From: Prinia subflava
Lineage: Eukaryota; Chordata; Aves; Passeriformes; Cisticolidae
Length of the DNA stretch: 64,000 bases
Assembly (NCBI RefSeq): GCF_021018805.1
Contig: NC_086254.1
Location: 25,667,300 to 25,731,299, forward strand
Reading direction: 5' to 3'
Shown here in pieces: positions 13,501 through 26,412 of the stretch; within the stretch, counting starts at the first letter, position 1; every line of letters begins with the position of its first letter. Below the pieces are notes generated by a model. It saw nothing but the letters and a program-made list of their open reading frames with translations, was not told the DNA's origin and searched no databases. The translations under genes and the position numbers were made by a program.

Positions 13501-14805
13501 CTAAGAAAAATTCTTCATGACTAACGAAATATTCACAATTCATTAGCCTGAATTTTTTTCCTTTTCTTCCCCCCATTCTGCTCAGATAATGAGATTTCTG
13601 ACATCTGAATAAAATATTTTCTTTGAAGGTAAGTGCTCTAAATTATGCCAGTGCTGGGAATATCCCTGTTGTTTCACCTTTGGCAATCTATAGCTGTAAG
13701 AAATCTGCCTAGAGAGGATGGGGTTTGCAGCACAGAAATGGTAGCTGGGGGCAGGGGCTTATGTAAGTTGCCCTGTAAAGCTTGTTGCTCTGGGAAATGT
13801 GTTTCCAGAGCATTCTGATATTTATTTTTAAATCCTCTTCCCTTAATTTTAATAACAAACCCTCTTGTTTACTTTCTCCAGGCCCAGTTCTTTCCTGGAA
13901 TATCATTCCTCTCACTCTGATGGATTTCTGCAGTGAATGAATGTGGCCACGTCACAAAGTGTGGATGAGCAGCCTCTGTGGCAAATAAAAGCTGCAAGTT
14001 CTGAGTGTTTCACACCTTCCTCTTGTGCATTGGGTTGGTCTGGGCAGACACCCCATGTCTGCAACCCAGGCCAAAGGTACCATGTGTGTGCAGTGCTTTT
14101 AGCATACAAAATTCATTATTCATTAAAGGAGTTCCCACCTTTCTGATTACCTGGCTGCCAGGTGTCCAGGAAAGCAGCCAGTTGGTTTTTTCCCATATTT
14201 TTTGTTGCATGGAGTTTCTGCAATAAGTGTGTGCCCTCTGGGTATCCTCACTGGATGCGTGCCTTCCTAATTCTGTCCTTCAGTAAAATCCAGGAATTCC
14301 CAGGCTGGATCCCAGCTCTGGCTGATGGGTCACAACACCTCTGAAATGTAGGCTGGGGGCCAGGCCCTGCTGGCTGATTGAGTTTTGTAACTTTTGCAGT
14401 TCTTCAGGATCAGCTCATCCCTTCGGGCAGTTCAAACATGTTAAACTCTGCCTGTCACCCAGCAATTACCTCCAGAGCCACGAAACAGCTCCAGCTGCTC
14501 CGTGGCCGTGGGAAGAACTCCAGAGTCATCAGTGTCTCCTGAAAATGACCTCCTGCTGGCCAAGAAGGGGCACTGGGGCAAAAGTCAAGTGTGATTGAAA
14601 ATAGAAACTGAATTGAGAATTCGACTGAGAATTCGAATTGAAAATATTCCAGTGGCTGATTGTTCTCCTTATGGAAATTTGTACTCTTGTTTCCAGATGA
14701 AATCTCCCCAGAAGCCACGTGTACTCATGACCCCTTGTCTTTTCTGTATGACTCCTGGTAAAAAGGGAGTCTTCATTTTCTTTTAGTCTCCCTTTAAATA
14801 GTGGC
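10536..14805. other. Intergenic AT-rich DNA, no proven gene
   Basis: No supported gene. The region is AT-rich with short runs of T and A. Open frames such as 12820-13233 (+) and 12732-13022 (-) overlap each other on opposite strands and have no recognisable domains, so I treat them as chance. The segment at 13586-13628, listed separately, is the only place with a convincing pair of splice signals. Confidence 0.65.
13586..13628 (+). other. Splice-site-flanked 43-nt segment (candidate non-coding exon)
   Basis: A long polypyrimidine tract (about 13554-13582) ends in CTGCTCAG at 13585. Forty-three bases later comes GAAG/GTAAGT, a near-ideal donor, at 13628/13629. All three forward frames of the segment contain stop codons, so it could only serve as a non-coding or poison-type exon. 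Matching acceptor and donor pairs arise by chance in tens of kilobases, and nothing else here supports transcription. Confidence 0.15.
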
Positions 14806-14903
14806 CCATGATAAGGTCTCTCATCAGCCTTTTTACAGCCCCAGTTCTCTCAGCCTTTCCTCACACAGGCGGCTCCCCAGCCCTTGGATCATCGCGGCCA
14901 CAG
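14806..14903 (-). mobile_element. CR1 LINE fragment (internal)
   Basis: The + strand reads ATAAGGTCTC, then a CATCAGCC block, then CAGTTCTCTCAGCCTTTCC, CTCCCCAGCCC and GGATCATCGCGGCC. This reproduces the order of the reverse-complemented CR1 segment that normally encodes the 'AACTCTCTCAGCCTGTCCTC...GATCATCTTTGTGGCC' region. The element is on the minus strand and truncated at both ends. Divergence is moderate. The boundaries are estimated by eye. Confidence 0.75.
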
Positions 14904-15267
14904 CTGCCACGGGGTAAAGGAACTGCCCAAATACAATTAAATCAATGAGTGATTCTGCAAGAGTTTAGACCAGGATTTACAGCTCATCTCAGTACAGCTT
15001 TTTAAAGTGGGAGTTTAGCTTTCACAGAGGTGACTTTGCCATCGAAGGTGACCTGACCTCAATCGACTTGGCAGCTCTTCAGGACCTGAGCGATCAGAAC
15101 ACACGGGGGCACGTCCGCAGGCCCAGTAAAATGAAGATGCCCCTCAGGGCAAGGTGGAAATCTAAACATTTTTAAAATCTACTTGTAAAGGACAGGAGAA
15201 GTTTCATCTGTCCGGGGATCCCGAGCCATTCCCGCGCAATTCCGCTGAGGGAGAACGCGACTGCACA
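14904..15267. other. Intergenic DNA between CR1 fragment and minisatellite
   Basis: No gene is seen. The base composition rises in G+C and CpG towards the right, where it joins the CTCF-like motif and the minisatellite at 15268-15516. Confidence 0.6.
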
Positions 15268-15281
15268 GCGCCACCTGGCGG
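15268..15281 (-). promoter_or_regulatory. CTCF-like binding motif
   Basis: The + strand GCGCCACCTGGCGG reads CCGCCAGGTGGCGC on the minus strand. Against the vertebrate CTCF core CCASYAGRKGGCRS this agrees at 13 of 14 positions, with only G for A at the third. It lies 8 bp left of a CpG-rich minisatellite, in an otherwise AT-rich region. Binding is inferred from the motif alone. A chance match is possible, but the high information content of this core makes it a reasonable insulator or loop-anchor candidate. Confidence 0.5.
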
Positions 15282-15288
15282 AGCGGCG

Positions 15289-15516
15289 CGGGGACAAATC
15301 CCGGAGCCCGCGGGGACAATCCCAGAGCCCGCGGGGACAATCCCCGGTGCCCGCGGGGACAATCCCAGAGCCCGCGGGGACAATCCCAGAGCCCGCGGGG
15401 ACAACTCCCGGAGCCCGCGGGGACAACCCCGGAGCCCGCGGGGACAATCCCAGAGCCCGCGGGGACAACCCCGGAACCCGCGGGGACAACCCCGGAGCCC
15501 GCGGGGACAACCCCGG
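15289..15516. repeat. CpG-rich 21-bp minisatellite, about 11 copies
   Basis: The unit is approximately GGGGACAATCCCAGAGCCCGC. GGGGACA occurs 11 times at spacings of 20 to 23 bp, starting near 15290, 15312, 15333, 15355, 15375, 15397, 15419, 15440, 15461, 15482 and 15503. Units differ at a few positions (CAATCCCAGAG versus CAACCCCGGAG types). Because 21 is a multiple of 3, every frame stays open and gives repetitive Gly/Pro/Arg-rich translations on both strands. These are artefacts of the repeat, not genes. Each unit carries a GCCCGCGGGG element with CpGs, so the array is a small island of methylatable DNA. Confidence 0.95.
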
Positions 15517-18500
15517 GAAAGGACAGCGGCCCTTCCATGGGATGCGTGCCCTGGATAAAGGAAACCCGGCTGTCGCTTCACATTTGAGCGTGCAATTCCC
15601 ACAGAAGCCTCCCGGAGCTGGTGGTGGAGTCAGGGTCTATTTCTGGGCAGAAGATCTGCTGGCGGGAGGCAGATCAGGGATTGTTCCCTTTCCACTGTGC
15701 GGCAACACATGGAAGTGCACTTGTTATATGTGTTACAATATCTCCATGAAGATAAAAATTCTGCGAGCCAAAACGTTTGAGCTCAATTTCCTCCCCTAGA
15801 AACACTGCACAGAAACGAGACATTCTGCAGCCCAGCAACGCCACGGAGACTGCTCAGAATGGCTCTGATTACCAAAATTACTCTTGCTCCTACATTTTTA
15901 CCAGAGTTCCACTAGAATCCCTTCAATGTGCCCATACGGTTATTTCACTCATCCTGCTCCCATATGTGACACAGTAACTTTAATTCGGACTAAGATCCAT
16001 GATTCTATGCTTCACTGTCAATGTCTCTGTTGCATTTAATTCAGCTGTAAGGTCTTAAACGGCTTGACAAAAACATCTCCATCAATGTTCTATTGAAAAT
16101 GGGCAAAACGCTAGAGAGTCAATCTGCATTGGTTATAAACATCTAACTCGATATTAAGTTTGTTGTGCGACAAATGACAAAATTTGGAAGACTTGAAGAC
16201 AGCTTCTATTCCACTAGTCAGCATTTCCACTTGGAAATCTTTAAAGCAAAGCTTTATAATGATTAATCCAAATGTGATAAAGGTATCAGTCTCACCCATC
16301 TGTGGAACAAACTTATGGACCAGGAAGAGATACAGGTCACACCTTAAGTGTAAGGGAATTATGTGGATGAATTTTTTCTTCCCCTGCATGCAGCATTTTA
16401 AAATTTAAAACCTTTTTTTTTCTTTTAAAAGTTTGTTACATTTTATTAGAATTTTGAATTCTAGGACTTTGATATAATATTCACAAGTGAAAAACACTCC
16501 AAATTCTCTATAACACCTACAATAAAGCATTCTGGGCTACTGCATAGTTTAGGATCATTTAAAAATAAACTACTCCAAATGCCACAGATTAACAGCACAA
16601 ACAATAAGCACTACTTGGTCTGCAGGACAAGAACTGACCAAACCTCTCACAATTCTTTCATAGCAAAGATTAAATCAAACAATAACCCCCCCCAAAATTC
16701 CCAACAAAATCTCCAACACAGAATTGTTCAAATATCACTGAACAAACCCCATGGAGGGAAAACCATAATTTCTATTATAATATTCCTGGATTTTTTTTTT
16801 GGTCTTCTAATTTAAATTTCAATCAGAAACAAGCATTTTATACTAAACTGGGTGAAACAAAGCACTGAGTAAAATGAATATACAAAGCATTATTTTATGT
16901 CATGACTATACAAATGATTTAATTTTATGAAATTGTTTAAATGAAGTTTGGACTTTGGTTTTTGAAACAGCTTGAGAAAAATACTTTGCACAACTAAGAA
17001 TGAAAAGTCAGTTTGAAAAATGTGTAAAACATCTCTGATCACTAGCACAAAACAAAAAAAGTGTAAATTTTGCAATAATATGAGTAGGATGGGAAGAGGG
17101 CAGAGCCCTTCTTGTGCCTCAGAAATAAGCTTTATTTAAATCTGTGAAATTTCATACAGAATGTGAAGAGGTAATTCTGGAAAAAGGAAAGGTATGGTTA
17201 AAAATTCACAATTTTTTCCCTCATGCTGATTTAATTTCTGTTGATTAAATGATTTCAAAGTTGACTTACTGCTTTTGAGTAGCAAGAGTAAAATACATTA
17301 TAAATATTGCATATTCCATACTTACAGAATGTAACTGTTGTGCTTTATTCCTAGATCTGACTATTAGATGCCTGGTTTTGCTATCAATCTTATATTTTTG
17401 TGTGTGTGATAACTCCATTGAACAAAGATTCTTTCAGGCTTACTGCAGATGCAACTGGTTACAAATTTAGATCCTTATCTTTCATCCAAAAGAGCTTTAT
17501 CACACAGTCCCATTTATATTTAAAAATCTGAAATCTATCAGCCACCTTCCTAACACCGTAGGAACACTCCTTGCCAGACTGTGTGTTGCTTTTGAGAACA
17601 GAATATAAGAACTTTCCATTTCTTCAGAACTGGCTCCAGTGCAGAAGCTAAGAAGATTTTTATTTCTGTTCTTGAGTCTTTTGCTTCAAGGGTCACAAAA
17701 AAATCAGATAGCAAAGTATAATTACCAGATGAGAAAAAATAAACAACAAATAATTTCATTATGACTGGATTCATACCATTGACTTCAGAGAGATTACTCA
17801 TGAGCACAAGTAAATGTAAATAAGATTACAAAGCCAGATTAGAAACACGCAGTCTTCTGACTGGGCTGTAATCCTGGCATAGTAAAATTCTAATACAAAA
17901 TCACAAATTTATCACGTAGTCCAGCACAAAATTCATCCCATTGCATGTCAGCAGCTCTGTGCAGTGCAAGGCCACTTGCACTTTCCTTCCCTGAGAAGAA
18001 AACCTGCTTCAAGTCACAATTTCATTACTGCAGCCAGGAAGAATGGACAGAGCAAAGGGAGATTTCTGAGCCTCCTGAAACAAAGCTGATAGAAAATGAA
18101 TGGGAAACAGAAAATCATAAAGTTGGATAGAAATATAATGTATATACATTTATATTTTGGAGCTTCAGGCCCCTTTTCTGAAATCTCAGCTCTCCCTCAA
18201 CCCCTCATTTTCATTTTGAAACTTTAAAAAGCAGCAGAACACCTTGCTTGACACTGAAACCTTTTCAGCACCGTAAGTAAATTTCAGTATAAAATTTTCT
18301 TCAGATTGTAAAAAGAAGGTAGAAAAGATCAGAGCCCCACCTATGCCAAGTCACCCCCTCAGCATTACCTTGATTACCAAGGTCTGGATTAATTTGGGAA
18401 CATAATGGAGCAAGAACTTTGAGTGTTCTCAGTTCAGCCTGAGAGCAACTGAGCGCCAACAACAACAGCTCATGATAGACCTTCTCTGGCTTAGCCTGGC

Positions 18501-19756
18501 TTTTCCTCTGTCTGTGTTACAGACTGTAACTGCTGACTTTTTCACAGTAAGGCCACCACTGATCCTTATTTTTCAGCATTCCTGAACTGTGTATTAACGC
18601 ACTGAAGGCTTCTGCAAGCTTGAGTGTAACAGACAAGAATGTTTGCAAATGAATTTCCATTTATTCAGGGTTTTTAAGCCCAAAAGGTACACCTAATCAA
18701 GCACTTCATAGTCTTTTTTTTTCCTCTTCTTCTCTGAATACAACTGTCCATTCTTTGTATGTGGAGTTTAAAAATCATTCCTAGAAAAATTTTTATTAGG
18801 AAACCCAATAGCTTTGCATAACTGTGACGTCCTTCCTAATTCTTTACCATTTTGCCATTGTAACATGCAGAAGTTGTGTAGAAGAATGTGTAGAACGTTT
18901 AAAAACATTTGGTTTTAAATGCCAACATAATATGTAAGATGCATAGGGACTTGTTACCAATTAATGTGTACAATTTCATGTATTTAACTGCCTTAAAAGC
19001 TAAGCCAAAATTTAATACCATCCCCTTCTTTCTGGATAGATTGGTACTTTGCTAAATGTGGTGTCTGGATGGCTTAAGTGCTGAGTGGCACAGGAATTGT
19101 GTAATACAACAGTCTTGGCACATGTATATAGTAATTTATGTATGAAATAATGACTATTCACTATATCTTATTGTTGTCTTTGACTTCAAAGGATTTACTC
19201 ATGAAAATGGCATAAAATAACCATGTCATTTACCAAAATTATGAAAGGATTTGTTATTAAATTCTCAACATTTCTTATGAAAGATTTTTCACGCTGCTAA
19301 AGAATAAACAAATTCATCTCTCCTTTTGGGCAGTGAGCCCACAGTGGTCAAGTCCCCCAAGTAACTCAGTGCACTCATTTCAATTATTCACATTTTTATG
19401 GCCTCAGAATGGAGGGCTTAACACTAAAGATGACAAAGATATCAAAGATCATGAGGGCTTTGAACAAATGTGTACCAGGATGCTTAAAATTGCATGCAAG
19501 CAGCCCCTTCTCTCACTGGCTTTGCTTTGTCCAGTTATGAAATGCATTTTGCTCCACAGAGTCTGGAATTCTCATCACTGCTGGGCTCACCCCAAGGATA
19601 AACATGTATAAAACAAATATAAATAAACTCAGTCCAAAACCAGCAAAGGCTTTTTGCTGAGGACTGAACTTCTTACCAGACAGAGAGCTGCATTTTGGGA
19701 GTAAATGGAAAAATTAGAGAGGTTTTATTTTGTAGGAGTTTGTGTTTGGTTCTTAC
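15517..19756. other. Intergenic AT-rich DNA, no gene seen
   Basis: No supported gene, repeat or RNA was recognised. The stretch is strongly AT-rich (notably 16400-18000) with short homopolymers. The open frames present, for example 16111-16389 on the minus strand, have no recognisable content. Confidence 0.65.
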
Positions 19757-19759
19757 TTT

Positions 19760-19800
<41 letters not shown>

Positions 19801-19831
19801 CTTTTTTCTTTTTTCTTTTTTCTTTTTTTTT
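19757..19831. repeat. Poly-T tract followed by (CT6)n-like repeat
   Basis: A T run with one early C contains 39 uninterrupted T at 19762-19800. It is followed by C at 19801, 19808, 19815 and 19822, each separated by six T, and ends with ten T. The tail reads as a degenerating homopolymer or a (CTTTTTT)n microsatellite. The Lys-rich and Phe-rich open frames across it are artefacts. It could be the tail of a retroposed minus-strand sequence, but no source sequence was identified. Confidence 0.9.
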
Positions 19832-21429
19832 GTTAAAGAATGAAACATATGGACAAAGGGTTTCAGCCACTTTTCAGATCCTATAAATATTCTACTGGCT
19901 TGTATTTAAAAATCAGTATTTTTTCATGGCACTGTCACTGTTCTAACATTAGGATCCTAATTGCTTCAGATGCATTGGTTTAATTTCTAAATAGATGAAG
20001 AGTGGATGCAATTAACACTTAGCAATTTATCTAGTTAGAATCAACTACATTTCAATACTACTCAGAACTGTATATTTTGTAATCATTATTCTCCTGCTGG
20101 AGAGCATTGGAAAGGTTATTTCACAGTTATTACAGCCAAAATGGGGATGCTGATATGACAACATGACAAAACACTTTGAGACCTATGTAGGACATAACGT
20201 CTAATTGGTGGGTGCTGTTATTTATTAATTAAGGATGGATTGAAATTACATTAGATGTATATCAGACTGAAAATCTATTTATCACCAAAAAGATAATTAT
20301 GCTTGAAGCCCTCGTTTCTTATGTGTATTCTTTGAAGTGATCCACTTGCTGTTTAAATGTCAAACGACTTCTAAAATACTTAATGCAGAGAGTCTGGAGT
20401 CCATCTGTTAATAAAAAGATTAGAGTTTCAGTTGTTAAAGCTAGTGGGATATTAACATTTACTTTTATTTTACTGTTATTTCTGGTGCTTCAATATTCTT
20501 CATACAGCACATAAAATGAAGAAAACTAAACACGCACTAAACTTTGTGTCCTTTGCACTAAAACCCCATATCCATTAGAAAAAGCCTTTTTGCCTGTGTT
20601 TGAGAAAAGCTGTAACTCTAAAGATGATTTTGATTAATCAGAGACTTGAAAGTAAAACCACTGTCTCGGCGCTTGCATGTTTTCTTGGCACAGACCATAA
20701 CATCAGAGCTGAGATCCACAGGCTGAGCAGGGAAGGAGCAAAGTCATTGTGCACATGACACACTCTGGTTTTGCTGCAGTGGCACCCCGTGCTCAATGAA
20801 GATTTGGCCCCAGTTACAGGGAATATCTTTTTCCAGCAGCCTTTCTCAAAAAGCCGACCTGCACCCCCAACGCTGATTTCAGTGAGGTGCAAGAGTGCTG
20901 AGAAGGGACTGAGAGGGGATTTTGGAGCTGCAGGAACAGCTCAAGGACAGGCTGGGCACTGAATGGCCCAGCAGCAGCTCTGCACAGGATTTTTGGGTCC
21001 CAGTGGGACTGGAGGCAGCAGGGACCCCTTGCACAGGGGCAAAGGAGAACTGCACCAGTGCTCACAGAGCAGCGGCTCCAGGGAAACCACTGCTCCCCTT
21101 GCCTGGCACACGGGAGGCTCCTCTGGCTCTGGAATAGCCTGTCCAGGCTTGGGACACCCAGGAGGAGCCAGAAATCCTGAACCCAGCCAGGGCAGCAGAG
21201 GCCACCCCGTGGAGAGGGGACCGGAGCACACCAAGGCCACGGAAGTGGCTTTGGGCAGCCTGGGACAAGGGAGGCTGAGGAACGATTGGAATCTTTCCCT
21301 GCCTGAAGTGGGACACAGAGAAGCTGGAGCTAAACCATTTTTAACAGGTCCATGGGGAAAGGATAAGACAAGGGTTGCAGTTTGATTGGTTATATAGAAA
21401 AAAAAATGCTCAGACGTGAACTGATTAAT
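19832..21429. other. Intergenic DNA with a GC-rich patch, no gene seen
   Basis: No supported gene. From about 20880 to 21330 the sequence becomes distinctly G+C-rich and supports overlapping open frames on both strands (up to about 163 codons). None of these has a recognisable domain, and opposite-strand overlap argues against real coding. The right end of this patch (from roughly 21240) may already be diverged CR1, since it reads into the clearer CR1 segment at 21430. Confidence 0.55.
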
Positions 21430-21610
21430 CACTGAAGAAGTTGCTCAGCAGACTGGAATCTCCATCCTCAGATTTTCAAAACATGACTGGACACAGTCCC
21501 AAGTAACCTGATTTAACTTACAAGAGAGCCCTGCTTTGAGCAGGAAAATCAAGGCCTGGATAACCTCCACAAATCCCTTCCAGCCTAAATGTTTTTAGGG
21601 TTCTGTGATT
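21430..21610 (+). mobile_element. CR1 LINE 3' end
   Basis: The order of blocks fits the + orientation of a CR1 3' region. CTCCATCCTCAGATTTTC near 21460 is followed by GACTGGACACAGTCCC and AGTAACCTGATTTAA. Next come CCCTGCTTTGAGCAGG (21529-21544) and CCTTCCAGCCTAAATG (about 21578). The terminal repeat-like TTCTGTGATT lies at 21601-21610. The copy is truncated at its 5' side and diverged. It carries no reverse transcriptase sequence. Confidence 0.8.
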
Positions 21611-23355
21611 TCTAAAGAGAGATTAGATTTAAATTAAAAAATATATACAAGAGATCCTTGAAATGCAATCATAACATTGCTGCTTTTACGTTTCAGAGAA
21701 CCAATGAGAGCCAATTAAAACACAGAGCCCTTCGCTGTGTGTGAACTCAGACTGACCAAGCATACTTCTTCATAGGTAAATAATCACCAAAATTCTTTCA
21801 AAACACAGCATATTTTAAGAATAAGAAATGACAGGTCACCTCTTAACCTTTCCTTTACATAACTGATAGTATTTTTTCAAAGCATTGGCTGGTTGTCATT
21901 TTAGGGATAGAGGATGTTTTTGCAGTTCCACGTAGAGGTGACAGCATTGTTTCAACAAAACAGATTCTGCCAGGGTGGACAAACACTGAGGCTCTTGGCC
22001 ACATGCAAACAGTGATTTATAATCTGGGCAGGGAGAGAAGAGTATATTCCATTTCTTATCACCAGGACAAGGGAGCTAATGCAAGCACCAGGCACAAAGA
22101 TTGTGTTGTGGATTCACTCTCACTCTTTTCTTTTGCACTAACAATGGAAAAATTGGATTGCAATTACATGCAGAACACTGCAGAGTGTTTATTTTCTTTA
22201 CTCTTCCACATGAGTTTTCAGGGCAGTAGGGCACAATGCATAAGTAGAGAATGGCACTACACGAGAGCAGAAGGCATCAGTGTTCTAGATTTCTTCATAC
22301 TTAAAACTGACCTAAGCTCAGTTTCTGAGAGCAAATTGAAAGCATTTTTTTTATTAATGTGCTAATGTGTCGCTGTGTTCCACATAAACTCTTAATTTGT
22401 CCAAAAGCCAAACTCGTTACTCATCAGTCCATTTACAACGTTTACATTCATCAGGTCAACGACTTGCTGAGACTGAGCCACACAAAGCTCATTAGTTTAA
22501 CAGGTTTATTTTCATTACACTTTCATAAACTCAAGTGTTTTCTTTGTGTGAGGTAAGTAACTGTGGTTAGGTAATCAGAACTTAAAGGGTTATTGCTGGT
22601 ATGTAACACAGGAAATCAGTAAGATTTGGGTGGTTACTGTGCCAAAAAACACTGCTAAAAGCACTGCTAATACAGATGTTTCTCCATTCTGGGACATGAC
22701 AGTAACATAGTAATTTAGCACCATGGTGAAGCACCTACATAACACTGGAAACTTTCTGTACCATTCGTCATAACCAAAAGACTAAAACAAAACAAAAACT
22801 CCCATTAAAAAAAAATTAGCTCTACTTCACAGATAAACTTTTCCAGATAATTGTTCTGCGGGACATATAAACATGGCTAAGTGTCCCATGCCTTGAAAGA
22901 GTCACTAAATCTTATTTAGTGTTATTTAGTAATTCAGTTTATTCCTGGGAGTGCTTTCTGACTGCCCAGATGGATCCAATGGAAGAGCATAGAAAAGAAC
23001 ACAGAAGCACTTCACAAAGCCACTGCCACCTCTCATCTAACAAAAGCCTCCAGGCAGGCCAAACAAACTGGGGAAATCCCACTGAGTGAGCAGAGCAGGG
23101 GATAAACACTCAATGGCAGAGAACACAGCAGGGAATGTCAGAGCTAAAAGATGGAACATTGGGAAGGCAAAGGAAGACAGATCATATTGTTAACTCCAAG
23201 CAACCACAACACTGATAACATTCTTTATTGGAGGGAACTCACTGCCAGCCACTGTTGTAAATGTTAAATGTAATAGAATGAAACAAACTTGAGGCTGCTT
23301 TTCAAAATGTTACCCAATTCTGATGTCTATAAACATCGCAAATAACCTTTGTGAC

Positions 23356-23389
23356 GACTGAAGTTGGCTTTTTCTGGCCAACTTCAGTC
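23356..23389. repeat. Perfect 13-bp inverted repeat (stem-loop)
   Basis: GACTGAAGTTGGC at 23356-23368 is the exact reverse complement of GCCAACTTCAGTC at 23377-23389. An 8-nt loop separates them. It resembles a small hairpin, but there is no T-run directly after it and no sign of a transcription unit, so no function is assigned. Confidence 0.85.
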
Positions 23390-23923
23390 AAATGAATAAA
23401 GTGCTAGAGAATTTGTTTTTTAATATTAGTTTCTAAAGGTTTGCAGAACTGATCACAGGTGCCAGAAACTGGTACTATCTCGGCCTGAAAGGGAACACTT
23501 CAGTATCTGCAGCTCAGTCAGACTAAAAGCAGTGTGGAATGCAACAGACCAGTGAATATCTATTGCCCAACTGTTGGTTTGGGAATCCGAGAGGGAGTTG
23601 TGGATAGAGTGGGGATATTTTGTGGGTAAGCAAAGAAAACAGGAGGGGTTTGGTCACTGAAGCGAAAAGCATTTGATAATGAGAGGCTGGAGACTGAGTA
23701 ATGCCAAGAGTGCAGTTTGGAAATGGAGTGAAATTCTGTAAGACACTGGGCTGCAGCGATGCTGCTGCTCTGGGAGCAATTCCCTGCTCGTGTTCAGCCT
23801 CCCTGATCTGAGCTGCCAACTGGGCAAATGCCACCAGAGCAAGGAAAATGAGTTCTGCAGTCAGGAGGTCTAATGCACAGAACTGGAGATGCGACAGAGA
23901 AATGAAGACTGACTGACAAGGCC

Positions 23924-23965
23924 TTCAAGATCTCAGAATGCAACTTCAAGATCTCAGAATGCAAC
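23924..23965. repeat. 21-bp tandem duplication, two perfect copies
   Basis: The unit TTCAAGATCTCAGAATGCAAC is present twice back to back (23924-23944 and 23945-23965), followed by a partial TTCAG. The copies are identical, so the duplication is recent or under conversion. No coding context. Confidence 0.9.
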
Positions 23966-26412
23966 TTCAGCAAAGAAATTCTGAGTTTTACAAAGCAAGT
24001 TTATCATCTGTGCATAGCTTATTAAATTAAACCTTACCCCTTCAAATTTAGGAAAGACATTAGTATTTTCTAGCTTTTCATTTTGCAGGTTTGTAATTTG
24101 TGGGTTGTTTCTGTTTGATTAGTTTTTTTTGTTTGTCTTGCTTTTTTAAACAGACACTAAGGCCAGGCTTGGGCATTGACAACAGAGGTGCAAACAATTC
24201 TGCATTTACCAGTAAACAACAAAAAAATTGTGCTGGATGGCCAATTTAGACAATAAAACACCCAACACTGAGAAGTAAGCAGAGTAATTGATATGCTGTC
24301 ATATCATTCATCACGAGAACATTAACCTTTCAACTCTGGCTAAAGCAATTCCAATTTCATTACTCCCTAGAGGATTCACCTTGGCAATACTCTGCAGCCC
24401 CTCCAGGCATTTCTATGTAGATGTAGGGGGTCTTCTTTGATCTTTTTCTCAGTTCTACAGGAATGGCAATAGCCAACTAACATTTTATGACTGAGTCATA
24501 CCATTAAACCCAAGATAATGCTAGCAACATATTCCCCCTTGCATTATTGTTTTCAATCCTATTTCTCATCTCTACCTTCTCTGATTCACTTCCATCATTC
24601 ATCTTTGTCTCCCCAGAGGAAAGTGAAATGCATTTTACCAGTGAGGAAAATGAGGGTTTTGGGAAATTCTTACACTGATGGTAATGAGAACACTGGAATA
24701 AGATTTAACATAGATGAACTTCCTTTTTGAAGCTGGTTACTTATTTCATTTCTCACTGCATATGGATAAAATCACCTCACAAAAGAGATGTGAGAATACA
24801 GGATATTTGCCACCTTCACTTCTTTCTAAAGACAAGAATAAAATCTCTGGAAGGCAAAGCAATATTAAGATAGAATCAAGAAGAGTTCTTTTGCCATGAG
24901 TGCTAACAGCAGAAAATACAGAAACGTTTGATTTACAGGGAATGGATGAGTGGCCCCAGTCAGCCTGTGTGCTTGAAAGGTTTGTTGAGGAAAAGACTGC
25001 AGACAGTTTCAATCCACTGTGTCCAAACATGCTGCAGCTCATTTGGCACCAAGGTTGTTTAACTGCCTTCAGCAATTTGGGGTCTTAATTTGTGTTCATT
25101 ATCAGATCTATCGCACATCCATCTGATTTCCCAGTGTACGTATTTGCTTAGGAACAGGCTTCTCTAAATATTTTGTCAGCTTGTAATGCAACTGGCATGG
25201 GGATAGTTTGGCTTTTCATTTCTCCTCTCTCAGACAGTCTTAAGAGAGAGGAGAGACTGGACAGGTCAGTAGATGTTTGCATTTTTTTCCTAACAGCATT
25301 TCTTTATTGAACCACAATTAGTTTACTGTACAATTATATTTTATCCAAAACAACTACCACGAATGAAGCTTGGACTGTGGAAAGATGCCATTGCACATAA
25401 AGACTTAATAAATACTGAATTATATATTATTGTACAGGACAGAAAGCAACCCAGCCCCAAGTATAAGAGCTAGAGAAAAACATCCACAATATATTACACC
25501 TACATAATTACATTTACAGAGCAATTCACAAGACAAAATATTGTTGTATTGTGATTTTTCCAGAAGTCATTGAATAAACAATCTCTAACTTTGTTGCATA
25601 CAACAACATAAAAGAGTTGCTCAATTTCATGATTTAAAGTTGGCCCTCCTGTATTTCTGTTCTACGGGACCTGAACCCAAAAACCCCTCTCTGTTTGCAT
25701 ATTAAGCTCCTGTGAGTGTGCCACAAAAATCAACTAAGCCAACATTACTTACCAAGATATTGTCCCAAATAAAACATGTAGTTACATAAGTATAGGATTT
25801 ATGAGAAACTGATGCAAGGCAAAGATGTTTATTTAAATATCACAGCATGCTGTCAGCCACACATGGAACAGGACTAATCCCATCCAAAGAACAGCTCACA
25901 GGGTTTTGCTGCTTTCTAAAAAGGAGCAGAGTTGCAGATGATTGAGCAGATATTTTACACAAGTCAAAGGCAGCAGCTGGAAAACAACATAATTAATAAA
26001 TTTTAACATAATTAATAAAACAGGTAAGAGCATACACTATTCTGGTGAAGCAGCAGTAATCACAGCACAGAGTGCACCAGGTTCTGCCATAGGAAAAAGC
26101 AAGTTCTACTGGGATATTAAGCAACATTTTTGCACTTGTCCTTACATTATTACTGAATAAACAAGAAGTACTAGAAGGCAGCAGTGGTTGTCCGGTCACC
26201 TGAGGAAACTCCATCAGCTTTAGTTACACAATTCTATCTTAATAATCAGGAATATTGAGTAAACTTGTAACTTCCATTATGAAAGAAATTTGAATCAGCA
26301 GCATCATCCCTCTCTGAGACAGTACACCCCACAGACCCACATTCAAGGAAAAAAAAACCCAAACAAATCCAGCGTGAGAAATACAGCTAAAAAATCTGAA
26401 TATTTTAAATAA

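Noticed and set aside
15172..15799. Several long open frames on both strands with Gly/Pro/Arg repeats
   Set aside because: They are the three-frame translations of the 21-bp minisatellite; a unit length divisible by 3 keeps all frames open.
20941..21432. 163-codon minus-strand open frame opposite a 140-codon plus-strand frame
   Set aside because: Both strands are open because the patch is GC-rich; Pro/Ser-rich translations without a recognisable family.
22221..22551. Possible exon between TTTTCAG (ends 22220) and GAG/GTAAGT (about 22552)
   Set aside because: No single frame is open across the interval and the acceptor tract is only moderate.
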